From a virus, in the IMG/VR virus record IMGVR_UViG_3300026076_000037, positions 1-33,474 of that record: 33,474 nucleotides of DNA; one strand, given 5' to 3'. The notes under the pieces were generated by a model, which did not search any database, was not told the origin of the DNA, and saw only the letters and a list, made by a program, of their open reading frames with translations. Shown piece by piece: positions 8,366 to 15,112 of the stretch. A program made the position numbers and the translations under genes. How positions within the stretch are numbered: position 1 is the stretch's first letter; every line of letters begins with the position of its first letter.

Positions 8366-8528
8366 CGGTTACCTCACTTAAGTACATGTTTACGTATGAG
8401 TAGGTCTTACTCATCAATTTAGCAAATGATCTAGCAGTCTCCTGTTCCTCAAAGCATTTTAAGTTACTCTGATCTACAGTAAACACTTGATCATTAGTCC
8501 AACTTACAACCCATAGGTTTTTATTCAT
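8349..8528 (-). CDS. Small conserved-looking protein between polymerase and uvsX (59 aa)
   Basis: A 59-aa frame, ATG at 8528 and TAA at 8349-8351. It starts '[20 protein letters not shown]' and has a helical centre ('[18 protein letters not shown]'). This beta-beta-alpha look resembles small regulatory or structural folds, but no family is recognised. The ATG overlaps the TGA of the DNA polymerase gene (ATGA), and the end overlaps uvsX by 17 nt. It fills the only gap between these two core genes. Confidence 0.65.
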   Translation of the reverse strand: MNKNLWVVSWTNDQVFTVDQSNLKCFEEQETARSFAKLMSKTYSYVNMYLSEVTDGIPR

Positions 8529-11014
8529 TCAAAGAAGCTCCCTAATTTTATTGTTTTCTTAGTTGTCCAACCTACACAGTCTAGCACCTTTTCCAGAGGA
8601 AACAAGAAAGACTTTTCGAATTGTGTCTGATAGTCCACATACTTGTCCAACCCAAATTCCTTTGGAATCTCAGTGAAGAAGCTTATGGTATCTTCATGTA
8701 TCGGATTCGGCATCCTAAGATACATGTATTTGATTTTCTCACCCTCTTGTATCCGTTGATGCTTATGCTCTATACCATACTTTTTCAAGTAGTGGTTGTA
8801 GAGGAGGGATCCTCTGACGTGGATTGGTGTTCCTTTACTATAGATGTCAGTTCTGCTGCGGTATTTTTCAAGACCGTTGACCCCTCTGGGGAAGGCGATT
8901 TCTTCGTAGGGTCGCTCTTTTGTTTCTGCTCTGACTGCATTGACAAAAGTGATAAGTTCATCATTTGTTTTGCCGATAATGATCTTAAAAGCTGCATATA
9001 ACTTATCCCTGAAATATTGTGGTGTAGAAGACCTTGCGGTCTCCAGTCCCATGATTTTCATCTTGGGTTCTTTGTATCGAACTCCTTCAGAGTCCCACAC
9101 ATTTAATATGTATCGCTTTTTGGCAGTCCATATACCTCTATCGGCAATGTTCTCCCTCTTCATGATCATCTTTTGGTCATACGCCGAAACATACGACGCA
9201 AGCTCCTGATAGGAGGCATCAATGAACGGTTCCAACTTATCCTTGCAGACCTTATCAAGTAACTCCACAACCCTAGCCTTATCGCTAGACTTACTACCAA
9301 AAAATTTATCAACAACAGGTCCGAGATTAAGATATATTGAGTCGGTATCTGACGCAATGACATAATCCACTTTATCTGTAGAGAGTAGTTTATTTAGATA
9401 CCCATTCATCTTGTTCTCAATCCACCTGATTGAGACCTGTCCAGACAAAGTTATAGCCTCAGCATTTGCTAACCTATAATACCTGAAGTGCTCATTGCCG
9501 ATAGCACCATAAGCAGAGTTAAGAGAAATCTTCTTTGCCATTTGGATGTTGTTACACCTGGCAATCTCTTTTGTAAGAGCATTCGTGGGTGTCTTCTCGT
9601 AGGCTTTCTTGGCATCGATCATTCTCTTTTTAAATATGACCCTAGAGTCATACATCTTCTGCATCATCAAGGGTAGGAACCCTTGTATATCCTTTCTGTA
9701 CTGTGCTCCATTAGCACACACAGCATACTCACCATCAATCTCAACCTTCTTGTTTAGAATCCCTTCAACGTTTGCACTGGGATGTCTAGCCTCCCTGAGT
9801 GTCTCTGGCGAGATGTTGTATTGCATAATAAGATGAGGATAGAGGCTATTAAGGTCAAAATTAACCACCCAATCATAGCCTCCTGTTTTCGGTTCTTTGA
9901 CATAAGCACCTGCATACTGTTCGGACTTTGTTGCTTCCTTCTTGGGAGGAATAGCAATCTTTCTTTTATTTAATTCACAATAGATATAGTTGTCCCACAT
10001 TCTAACCTGTGAGAATACATCTTCATAATTCACCTTAGCATCATATGCCATAGTGAATGCAAGATCAAGCAGTTTCATCTTGTCATCAAGTTGATCTACC
10101 AACCTAACATCATGGATGTTATAATCGATAAACTTCTGCCAGTCTTTCTCATAGAACTCTTTGAATGTATCAAACTCAGAGTGATCTAGTTTTCTCGATC
10201 CAAGTTCAACCATACAGATGTGATCCAACCTATAGCTTTCTTGGTTTGTGTAAGTGAATTTCCTGTATAGTTCGAGATAATCCAGAGTAGCAATTCCTGG
10301 TAAATCGTAAGCGATTTGTCTTCTGCCTTTGATGAAAATTTCACGAGAAGATATAAGTTTCCATGGGCTAAGACTCTTAGTAGCCCTCTCCCCAAGTATC
10401 CTATCAATACGACGAGCGATATAGGGAATATCAAAAAGCTGTACGTTCCAGCCCGTAATAACATCAGGACAGTTTTCATTCCAGTACTGCAAAAATGCTG
10501 TCAACATGGACTCTTCTGTTCTGAAGTGCATGTAATCTACATCTTCATGCTTGTTGTCAAATGGTCTAGCACCAAAGACTATGATGCGACCAGTATAAGA
10601 GTCCTTAATACTGATCGCTAGTATCTCCTGGTCTGCTGATTCTATATCTGGGAAACCATTCTCAGCAGCAGTTTCAATATCTATATTAAATACACGAATC
10701 TTCGAAGTATCATATTTGATTTCATCCTCTGGATGTTCACCAACAATATACTGATAGAGATACCTAGTGTTACCATAGATATCAAAGTCAGGTACTTCTT
10801 TATATTCTTTAACAAATTCTTTAGCAGACTTGATAGAACCCAAAGGGATAGGTTCTACACATTCTCCCTCAAGGGTTCTCCACTCAGAATAATTCTTTGT
10901 AGGAACATACAGGGTGGGGTTATAAGCCACCCTATATGAGAATGCAACACCTGCATCATAACCACGCACTAGCAAACGATTGCCAGCTTGTTCAACGTTT
11001 GTGTAGAACTTCAT
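8525..11014 (-). CDS. 43: Replicative DNA polymerase gp43 (family B)
   Basis: An 829-aa family B polymerase with 3'-5' exonuclease. Exo I is D112-I-E114, Exo II 'WNVQLFDIPYI' (189-199) and Exo III 'YNIHDVRLVD' (298-307). Polymerase motif A is 'FDLNSLYP' (386-393), motif B 'KKISLNSAYGAIGNEHF' (494-510) and motif C 'SDTDS' (555-559), so all catalytic acids are present. It is one uninterrupted gene, slightly shorter than T4 gp43 (898 aa). The start overlaps the stop of an 88-aa gene and the end overlaps a 59-aa gene, both by ATGA. Confidence 0.97.
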   Translation of the reverse strand: MKFYTNVEQAGNRLLVRGYDAGVAFSYRVAYNPTLYVPTKNYSEWRTLEGECVEPIPLGSIKSAKEFVKEYKEVPDFDIYGNTRYLYQYIVGEHPEDEIKYDTSKIRVFNIDIETAAENGFPDIESADQEILAISIKDSYTGRIIVFGARPFDNKHEDVDYMHFRTEESMLTAFLQYWNENCPDVITGWNVQLFDIPYIARRIDRILGERATKSLSPWKLISSREIFIKGRRQIAYDLPGIATLDYLELYRKFTYTNQESYRLDHICMVELGSRKLDHSEFDTFKEFYEKDWQKFIDYNIHDVRLVDQLDDKMKLLDLAFTMAYDAKVNYEDVFSQVRMWDNYIYCELNKRKIAIPPKKEATKSEQYAGAYVKEPKTGGYDWVVNFDLNSLYPHLIMQYNISPETLREARHPSANVEGILNKKVEIDGEYAVCANGAQYRKDIQGFLPLMMQKMYDSRVIFKKRMIDAKKAYEKTPTNALTKEIARCNNIQMAKKISLNSAYGAIGNEHFRYYRLANAEAITLSGQVSIRWIENKMNGYLNKLLSTDKVDYVIASDTDSIYLNLGPVVDKFFGSKSSDKARVVELLDKVCKDKLEPFIDASYQELASYVSAYDQKMIMKRENIADRGIWTAKKRYILNVWDSEGVRYKEPKMKIMGLETARSSTPQYFRDKLYAAFKIIIGKTNDELITFVNAVRAETKERPYEEIAFPRGVNGLEKYRSRTDIYSKGTPIHVRGSLLYNHYLKKYGIEHKHQRIQEGEKIKYMYLRMPNPIHEDTISFFTEIPKEFGLDKYVDYQTQFEKSFLFPLEKVLDCVGWTTKKTIKLGSFFE

Positions 11015-11277
11015 TCAGATTCGATGTAACGAGCAAGAACTTTCTTACTTGGATTAACCAATACTAATATATCAGATGACCTAATGACAACCTCACCCTC
11101 CTCAGCATGAGGAGGCCAAGGTGTCAGTTCACCATCCTTATTCACTTCTTTAGAGTTGTATAGTACACAGTCTGGATCACCAAACTCTACACCACCCAGT
11201 TCCTCAACTCGTGCTACTATCCACTGGTCCCGCAGTAGCAGCAGCCGCACTAGACTCTCCTGTTGTTCCTCCGCCAT
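11011..11277 (-). CDS. Hypothetical protein, possible small beta-barrel (88 aa)
   Basis: An 88-aa protein whose core 'WIVARVEELGGVEFGDPDCVLYN' and tail 'VVIRSSDILVLVNPSKKVLARYI' alternate in strand-like fashion, reminiscent of the Sm-like neighbours but too diverged to call. It overlaps the 150-aa Sm-like gene by 74 nt, the longest overlap between annotated genes here. A GTG at codon 10 (11250) has AGGAG six bases before it and may be the true start, which would shorten the overlap to 47 nt. It ends in an ATGA overlap with the polymerase gene. Confidence 0.65.
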   Translation of the reverse strand: MAEEQQESLVRLLLLRDQWIVARVEELGGVEFGDPDCVLYNSKEVNKDGELTPWPPHAEEGEVVIRSSDILVLVNPSKKVLARYIESE

Positions 11278-11656
11278 TTAAAATGTCCTCTCCATTATTA
11301 GGTAGGAAGCTTAGATCAACTCCAGCTTCTTTCAATTTCTGTACATAGTTTACCATGATCTCATTGTTTGGAGGCATGGCAGTTACCACATGTTGTGGAT
11401 TAAGTCGGAAATCTTCATAGGGTGTGAAAACATTCCAACGGCGATAATTCACACGGTACGTAGCTTCTGGAGTACCTTCTACACCCTCTACCTCAAGCTC
11501 AGTAATCAAAGGATATAGCATTTGATATGCTACAAACTTATCATCCTCACGAACTTGAGAGAAGTTGCAAATAACGTTCTCCCCTGACGCTAGTGTAACG
11601 ATGCGAATATTGTGTTGTATTGGTGCTGATGCTGCACCAGCAGCTGAATCCGTCAT
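11204..11656 (-). CDS. Sm-like (LSm-fold) protein candidate (150 aa)
   Basis: A 150-aa protein with 'IRIVTLASGENVICNFSQVREDDKFVAYQMLYPL' near residues 17-50. The strand-turn pattern (I.lv.GE.vi..f......fv..nPl) matches the Sm1-like motif and is shared with the 134-aa protein at 26736-27140. A central 'YRRWNVFTPYEDFRLNP' and a low-complexity Ala/Ser/Gly tail (from about 125) follow. Sm-like proteins of putative cyanophage origin are known structurally, so RNA binding is plausible but unproven. It has its own near-consensus sigma70 promoter ending 24 nt upstream. Confidence 0.65.
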   Translation of the reverse strand: MTDSAAGAASAPIQHNIRIVTLASGENVICNFSQVREDDKFVAYQMLYPLITELEVEGVEGTPEATYRVNYRRWNVFTPYEDFRLNPQHVVTAMPPNNEIMVNYVQKLKEAGVDLSFLPNNGEDILNGGGTTGESSAAAATAGPVDSSTS

Positions 11657-11679
11657 AATTTATAGTCTACGGTTTTATT

Positions 11680-11708
11680 AGTATACAGTATATTTAACCA
11701 GTTGTCAA
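11680..11708 (-). promoter_or_regulatory. sigma70-type promoter (TTGACA-17-TATACT)
   Basis: On the minus strand -35 TTGACA (11703-11708) is followed by a 17-nt spacer and -10 TATACT (11680-11685). The -10 box lies 24 nt before the ATG of the 150-aa Sm-like gene at 11656. Only one base differs from the two consensus boxes, so early transcription by unmodified host polymerase is expected. Confidence 0.85.
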
Positions 11709-11709
11709 G

Positions 11710-12138
11710 TCAAAGCCAATCCTTCCTTGCATGATGCTCTGGAATGATCTTGCCTAGTCTGACAGAAAGAAGACCGTCTTGAAACTCTACAGACCTGATC
11801 TCAACATCATCTGAGATAGACCAAGACCTCTTGAAAGATCTTTGTGCTAGTCCTCTGTGATGGTATTCTGTTTCTGTGTCTGTGTTTTCTTTCTTGCCTT
11901 CTACAAACAGTTTACCATACTCTGTGTAAACTGCAACCTCTTCTTTCTTGAAACCAGCAAGAGCGATCTCCAGTTTGGATTCAATATTGTTTACAGATAC
12001 CAAATTGTATGGTGGATAGTTATCTGTTGTTGCATTAAAAAACCCATCGAAAAAATCTTCCATTCCGATGGAGTTCTTATTAATTCTTTCTAGTAGCTGT
12101 GGTAGATCCGCAGCATGATACCTTGTTAGGTTACCCAT
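11710..12138 (-). CDS. hsp20: Small heat-shock protein, Hsp20 family
   Basis: A 142-aa alpha-crystallin-domain chaperone. The domain spans about 40-128, with 'LEIALAGFKKEEVAVYTEYGKLFVEGKKE' and 'HHRGLAQRSFKRSWSISDDV' followed by 'FQDGLLSVRLGKIIPE', the typical A-x-x-x-n-G-v-L strand. Hsp20 genes are common in T4-like cyanophages, where capsid or scaffold chaperoning has been proposed. The C-terminal I-x-I anchor is not clear (only 'KIIPEHH'). AAGGAG lies about 9 nt upstream of the ATG, and a stable hairpin occupies the leader. The stop lies just beside the promoter of the next gene. Confidence 0.9.
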   Translation of the reverse strand: MGNLTRYHAADLPQLLERINKNSIGMEDFFDGFFNATTDNYPPYNLVSVNNIESKLEIALAGFKKEEVAVYTEYGKLFVEGKKENTDTETEYHHRGLAQRSFKRSWSISDDVEIRSVEFQDGLLSVRLGKIIPEHHARKDWL

Positions 12139-12168
12139 GATAGTTCTCCTTATTAAGCGAGTGTGTTT

Positions 12169-12187
12169 GTGTCCCTTTCGGCGACAC
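12169..12187 (-). promoter_or_regulatory. Leader hairpin with GAAA tetraloop before hsp20
   Basis: On the minus strand this reads GTGTCGCCGAAAGGGACAC, which folds as a five-pair outer stem, one bulged G, two C-G pairs and a GAAA tetraloop. It lies 31 nt before the hsp20 ATG with no U-run after it, so it is a leader structure rather than a clear terminator. It could stabilise the transcript or influence hsp20 translation. Confidence 0.5.
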
Positions 12188-12202
12188 TACTATTTAAGCA
12201 CA

Positions 12203-12934
12203 CTACAACTTAGTTGACAACAGGATTATTTTCGCAAGATCCGTATCAGAAGTTTCGGTTTTCCTGATATATTTGAAGTTGTATTCATTAAAAAGATCGA
12301 AAGCTAGGGTATACCGAACCTTCGAACTAGGATTTCTATCAACCCTATGCTGCAACCATGAAGGAAAGAATGTAACAGCACCTGGTTTATTAAGTACCCT
12401 GAAGTACCCATGATATAAACTAAACAATGGTATCCAATAGTCTGTATAAGTAGATGGTTCTAACTTATGCAATGCCATGTTACCACTGACGAATGCATTC
12501 TCATGTATAGCATGTGAGTGCATCCCTATGCTATGACCTTGCTCTAATCTAGCAAACCATCCTCTAATCCATATATCTTTTCTATCTAAGACTTCTACTT
12601 CAAGAGTATTACAATACTCTACATAACTGTCATAGATTAAATCTCTAAGGACTTTGAAGATTGTATTGTCCCAAGAGAAAACATTATATTTTGTCCACCA
12701 ATCCTTATAGTCAGCACCAGTTAAAAACTTTGCTTGTTCTACTTGACCTATACGAGCCTGACCTGCTATTAGATTTAATTCTTTACCAAGTATCTCTGGA
12801 TATTCATCACAAAAAACATGTGCATCTATATTAGGTGCAAAGGGTGTCTTAGGTTCCCACGTTTTCCATCTATGTAACTTACCATTAATTGATTTTATAA
12901 CAAGAGCATTGACATCATTACTGCCATTAATCAT
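12203..12934 (-). CDS. Putative 2OG-Fe(II) oxygenase-like protein (243 aa)
   Basis: A 243-aa protein whose C-terminal half looks like the double-stranded beta-helix of 2-oxoglutarate/Fe(II) oxygenases. 'GMHSHAIHENAFVSG' (137-151) carries the first metal-site histidines in an HxH arrangement. 'GAVTFFPSWLQHRVDRNP' (185-202) carries the distal H196, and R207 could bind 2-oxoglutarate. The usual HxD aspartate is replaced by His (H139-S-H141), so activity is uncertain. Homologous phage proteins are common in cyanophages but their substrates are mostly unknown. The gene overlaps the end of regA by 4 nt. Confidence 0.65.
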   Translation of the reverse strand: MINGSNDVNALVIKSINGKLHRWKTWEPKTPFAPNIDAHVFCDEYPEILGKELNLIAGQARIGQVEQAKFLTGADYKDWWTKYNVFSWDNTIFKVLRDLIYDSYVEYCNTLEVEVLDRKDIWIRGWFARLEQGHSIGMHSHAIHENAFVSGNMALHKLEPSTYTDYWIPLFSLYHGYFRVLNKPGAVTFFPSWLQHRVDRNPSSKVRYTLAFDLFNEYNFKYIRKTETSDTDLAKIILLSTKL

Positions 12935-13356
12935 TGTGTCTCAGTTTTCTTTCTACCAATATTATACTTGCTTTCTAGTGTCCAGTCACCCTTCTCTTTG
13001 AATGCCAAGACTTTGATTTGATTGAGTGGTGCTAAATCGAGTACCTTATTACTATCAGAGATTTTAATCAATCCCCAATCAGATAGTAACTGTACAATTC
13101 TGTTACGACGTTGCACATCATTTGTTGATAAGTTAGTTTTCTTACCATCCAAAGCAAACAGTTCTTTAAAATGAACTATGTAATACTTACCTTGCTTGTG
13201 TAGAATATGGCAAGATTGATAAATCTTTTTTTCCTTACGAGATGCTACTCCTATCCTAGTTAGAGTCTCCCTCACTTTTAGAAAATCATCTGGTTCACTC
13301 AGCATGACTTCAATCATGTCTGATTGTTTCCACTGGATCTCAGTTTCGACGCTCAT
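12931..13356 (-). CDS. regA: Translational repressor RegA
   Basis: A 141-aa RegA protein. 'FLKVRETLTRIGVASRKEKKIYQSCHILHKQGKYYIVHFKEL' closely follows T4 RegA, as do 'LSDWGLIKI' and 'KYNIGRKK' near the end. RegA binds ribosome-binding sites of early phage mRNAs and represses their translation. I chose the ATG at 13356 because GGGTGG precedes it at normal spacing. A GTG three codons upstream (13365) and an ATG at 13317 (the point where T4 RegA begins) are alternatives. It overlaps the end of gp62 by 17 nt, as in T4 where 44-62-regA-43 are clustered. Confidence 0.93.
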   Translation of the reverse strand: MSVETEIQWKQSDMIEVMLSEPDDFLKVRETLTRIGVASRKEKKIYQSCHILHKQGKYYIVHFKELFALDGKKTNLSTNDVQRRNRIVQLLSDWGLIKISDSNKVLDLAPLNQIKVLAFKEKGDWTLESKYNIGRKKTETQ

Positions 13357-13735
13357 TGTTTCCACCCTTTCTCAATGAATATGTTATATGTTCAATCTGA
13401 TCCTTGGTGAGAATCCTGAGTGCTTGCAGAGCTTTATCATCATTATAACCATAATACTCTTTAACTACGTCAAGATAATCAATAGAATCTTTACGTGCCC
13501 ATGGCGAAAAACGCTTTCTAGGCTTGAGACTATTTATATAAAAGTCGTACTGCATCTTCTTAGGAAGGTGGGCAGACTTATTCATTTCATTGGCATAAAG
13601 AATTGCATCTGTGAATGATGACAAACATCTATTCACAACATAGGGTGCATATCTTTTGACAGCATCAGCATCTCCATCCATCAAATTCTTTTTGGATTGA
13701 TTGATGGAATAGAGATAATCTTTGAGTTGATACAT
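13340..13735 (-). CDS. 62: Clamp loader small subunit gp62
   Basis: A 131-aa gp62, shorter than T4 gp62 (187 aa) as in other cyanophages. 'YAPYVVNRCLSSFTDAILYANEMN' and 'LPKKMQYDFYINSLKPRKRFSPWARK' are the hallmark segments. It forms the clamp-loading complex with gp44 and places the gp45 ring on DNA. Unusually, it is parted from gp44 by Dam and three tiny genes. Its ATG begins 1 nt before the stop codon of the PsbN-like gene, and its end overlaps regA. Confidence 0.9.
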   Translation of the reverse strand: MYQLKDYLYSINQSKKNLMDGDADAVKRYAPYVVNRCLSSFTDAILYANEMNKSAHLPKKMQYDFYINSLKPRKRFSPWARKDSIDYLDVVKEYYGYNDDKALQALRILTKDQIEHITYSLRKGGNNERRN

Positions 13736-13736
13736 G

Positions 13737-13889
13737 TCAGTCGTGTTTGTGTGCTATACCCAACTCATGCATCTTAGCATGTTCTGCGATTGGGTCACGT
13801 AGTTCTTTTCTGCCTGGTCCTACGGTCAAGTATAGACCATACCCCATAACAAAAAACAGTAGTGCTACGATTATGAAAACTAAAATCAT
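13737..13889 (-). CDS. psbN-like: PsbN-like membrane protein (50 aa)
   Basis: A 50-aa protein with an N-terminal membrane helix (residues 1-21, 'ILVFIIVALLFFVMGYGLYL') followed by 'VGPGRKELRDPIAEH'. The pattern GYxLYxxxGxxxxxLRDPxxEH is that of PsbN, a roughly 43-aa thylakoid protein needed for photosystem II assembly and repair. The His-rich tail after 'EH' is an extension. ATG (13889) overlaps the TGA of a 34-aa gene (ATGA), and the stop is 1 nt from the gp62 start. Phage copies of photosystem genes are well known, so a role in keeping PSII working during infection is plausible; the homology call rests on the motif. Confidence 0.7.
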   Translation of the reverse strand: MILVFIIVALLFFVMGYGLYLTVGPGRKELRDPIAEHAKMHELGIAHKHD

Positions 13890-13990
13890 TTCTCTTGGTC
13901 TTGTTTCTTCCAGTGTTCGATTAACAAAAGTAGTTCATCGATTCGCTTTAATGCTATATCGATTTTCTCTTGTAGATTTGTTTTGCTCAT
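13886..13990 (-). CDS. Tiny helical protein (34 aa)
   Basis: A 34-aa protein predicted to be one long amphipathic helix ('NLQEKIDIALKRIDELLLLI'), with leucine/isoleucine at a-and-d-like positions ending 'HWKKQDQEK'. Such a peptide would suit a coiled-coil dimer. No family is recognised. It is linked by ATGA overlaps to the 47-aa gene before it and to the PsbN-like gene after it, which makes translation likely despite its size. Confidence 0.55.
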   Translation of the reverse strand: MSKTNLQEKIDIALKRIDELLLLIEHWKKQDQEK

Positions 13991-14130
13991 TTGAATACAG
14001 CATTTACAGACATTACTTTAGCATGTGGATTGCGTACTTCTGCAACCTGACGTGCCTCTTGATAATCACGTGCTTCGACAAACTCACTATAGACTCTGCC
14101 AGCAACGTAGAGTTTCACTTCGCATCTCAT
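13987..14130 (-). CDS. Small conserved-looking protein (47 aa)
   Basis: A 47-aa protein, beta-alpha-beta in appearance: 'CEVKLYVAGRVYSEFVEA', then a helix 'DYQEARQVAEVRN', then 'AKVMSVNAVF'. I recognise no named family. It is the first gene behind a sigma70-type promoter (-10 box 27 nt upstream) and leads a coupled trio (47 aa, 34 aa, PsbN-like) that feeds into gp62, regA and beyond. Confidence 0.65.
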   Translation of the reverse strand: MRCEVKLYVAGRVYSEFVEARDYQEARQVAEVRNPHAKVMSVNAVFK

Positions 14131-14156
14131 AGTTAGTACCTTTGTTATCTGTATGT

Positions 14157-14185
14157 ATTATAGCAAAGGGAGTGCGTTGTGACAC
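14157..14185 (-). promoter_or_regulatory. sigma70-type promoter (GTGTCA-17-TATAAT)
   Basis: On the minus strand -35 GTGTCA (14180-14185, 4 of 6 consensus bases), a 17-nt spacer and a perfect -10 TATAAT (14157-14162). It lies between dam and the 47-aa gene, with the -10 box 27 nt before that ATG. It would drive the PsbN-like trio plus gp62 and regA separately from gp44. Confidence 0.7.
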
Positions 14186-14194
14186 TAAAATGTG

Positions 14195-14210
14195 CCAGTT
14201 CTTCAACTGG
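14195..14210 (-). terminator. Hairpin after dam, possible weak terminator
   Basis: On the minus strand CCAGTT-GAAG-AACTGG forms a six-pair stem with a four-base loop 1 nt after the dam stop codon. The bases that follow (CACATTTTA) give only a poor U-run, so termination would be partial. The position between dam and the next promoter supports a boundary role. Confidence 0.45.
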
Positions 14211-14211
14211 T

Positions 14212-15045
14212 TCAGTAGTTCAAAAGAACCAGTTCTTTACGTTCATGTTGTTCCTTCATATAGTTACCAACAGTACGCATGCTGTAAGTGTGATCGAACT
14301 CAGCAGCATTCCAATCTTTGAATCTGTCTCGTACTACCTGACTGCTGTTATATGATATCAGCATAGGTGCAGTATGATCATCACAATCGTGAGCAAACTT
14401 ATCGTGATCAAAATACTTATGCATAGCACCCCTCTTCCCATAGATAGGAATCTTAATATCGTAGGGTGGATCAAGATAAACGAATACATCCTTCTTATCT
14501 GTTAGAAGGGATTCGTAGGTGTCGTTGGTAATTTTCCATCCTTCAATAAGCTCGGAGTATTCCATGAGTCTTTCAATTCCATTGATGGAGAAGTTGGACT
14601 CGCTTGCTTGTTTTGAGAACGACGAGGACTCAGTGAGACCACTAAAACTGCACTTATTGACAATATAAAAACTGACAGCACGACGGAAGTCTTCAGTCTC
14701 TTCTGTGGACAGATACTCTTTAGATCTGGTAAAGATGTCCCTTGCCAGATCGGGAGTATGATATTCTTTTTTGATTTGTGTAAGTTCATCTTGTAATTTT
14801 TCACCATCATGTTGTAATACTTGCCAGAAATTTGCAAGAGGTTCATAGAGATCATTGACCCAGATCTCTATGTGAGGATACCTCTTCGTAATTTCTAATG
14901 CTACTGACCCACCACCTAAAAAGGGTTCACGAAACTCTTTTACCTGGGTAAGGTCTGGGAGGTATTGCAGCAACTTTACTATCGCTCTGCTCTTCCCTCC
15001 TGGATAACGCAGTGGTGTCTTCAGTGATTTTAGTGTTCTGGGCAT
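14212..15045 (-). CDS. dam: DNA adenine methyltransferase (Dam-like, N6)
   Basis: A 277-aa class D12/Dam-type N6-adenine methyltransferase. It shows 'PLRYPGGKSRA' at 11-21, motif I 'PFLGGGSVAL' at 41-50, the D12 'SFYIVNKCSFSG' segment at 125-136, and motif IV DPPY at 192-195. It transfers a methyl group from S-adenosylmethionine to adenine, probably in a short site such as GATC, to protect phage DNA or mark it. No companion restriction enzyme is seen. It follows gp44 by 67 nt. Its ATG lacks a good Shine-Dalgarno sequence, while an out-of-frame ATG 31 nt upstream has one. Confidence 0.92.
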   Translation of the reverse strand: MPRTLKSLKTPLRYPGGKSRAIVKLLQYLPDLTQVKEFREPFLGGGSVALEITKRYPHIEIWVNDLYEPLANFWQVLQHDGEKLQDELTQIKKEYHTPDLARDIFTRSKEYLSTEETEDFRRAVSFYIVNKCSFSGLTESSSFSKQASESNFSINGIERLMEYSELIEGWKITNDTYESLLTDKKDVFVYLDPPYDIKIPIYGKRGAMHKYFDHDKFAHDCDDHTAPMLISYNSSQVVRDRFKDWNAAEFDHTYSMRTVGNYMKEQHERKELVLLNY

Positions 15046-15112
15046 TGTAAGGATTTGGTCTCTTTAGTTCAGTCATTGGGAAACTCCACTTGCTATGTTA
15101 ATTTAGCACACT

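Noticed and set aside
11657-11672. TATAAAT next to the ATG of the 150-aa gene as a late promoter
   Set aside because: It is within about 10 nt of the start codon, which would leave no room for a ribosome site.
13531-13538. TATAAATA string inside gp62
   Set aside because: It encodes part of a conserved segment (YINSL) and lies 175 nt before regA, with no late gene start at a suitable distance.
853-14136. Plus-strand open frames such as 853-1107, 8621-9001 and 13747-14136
   Set aside because: They mirror well-supported minus-strand genes, lack recognisable domains and have no promoter or packing logic of their own.
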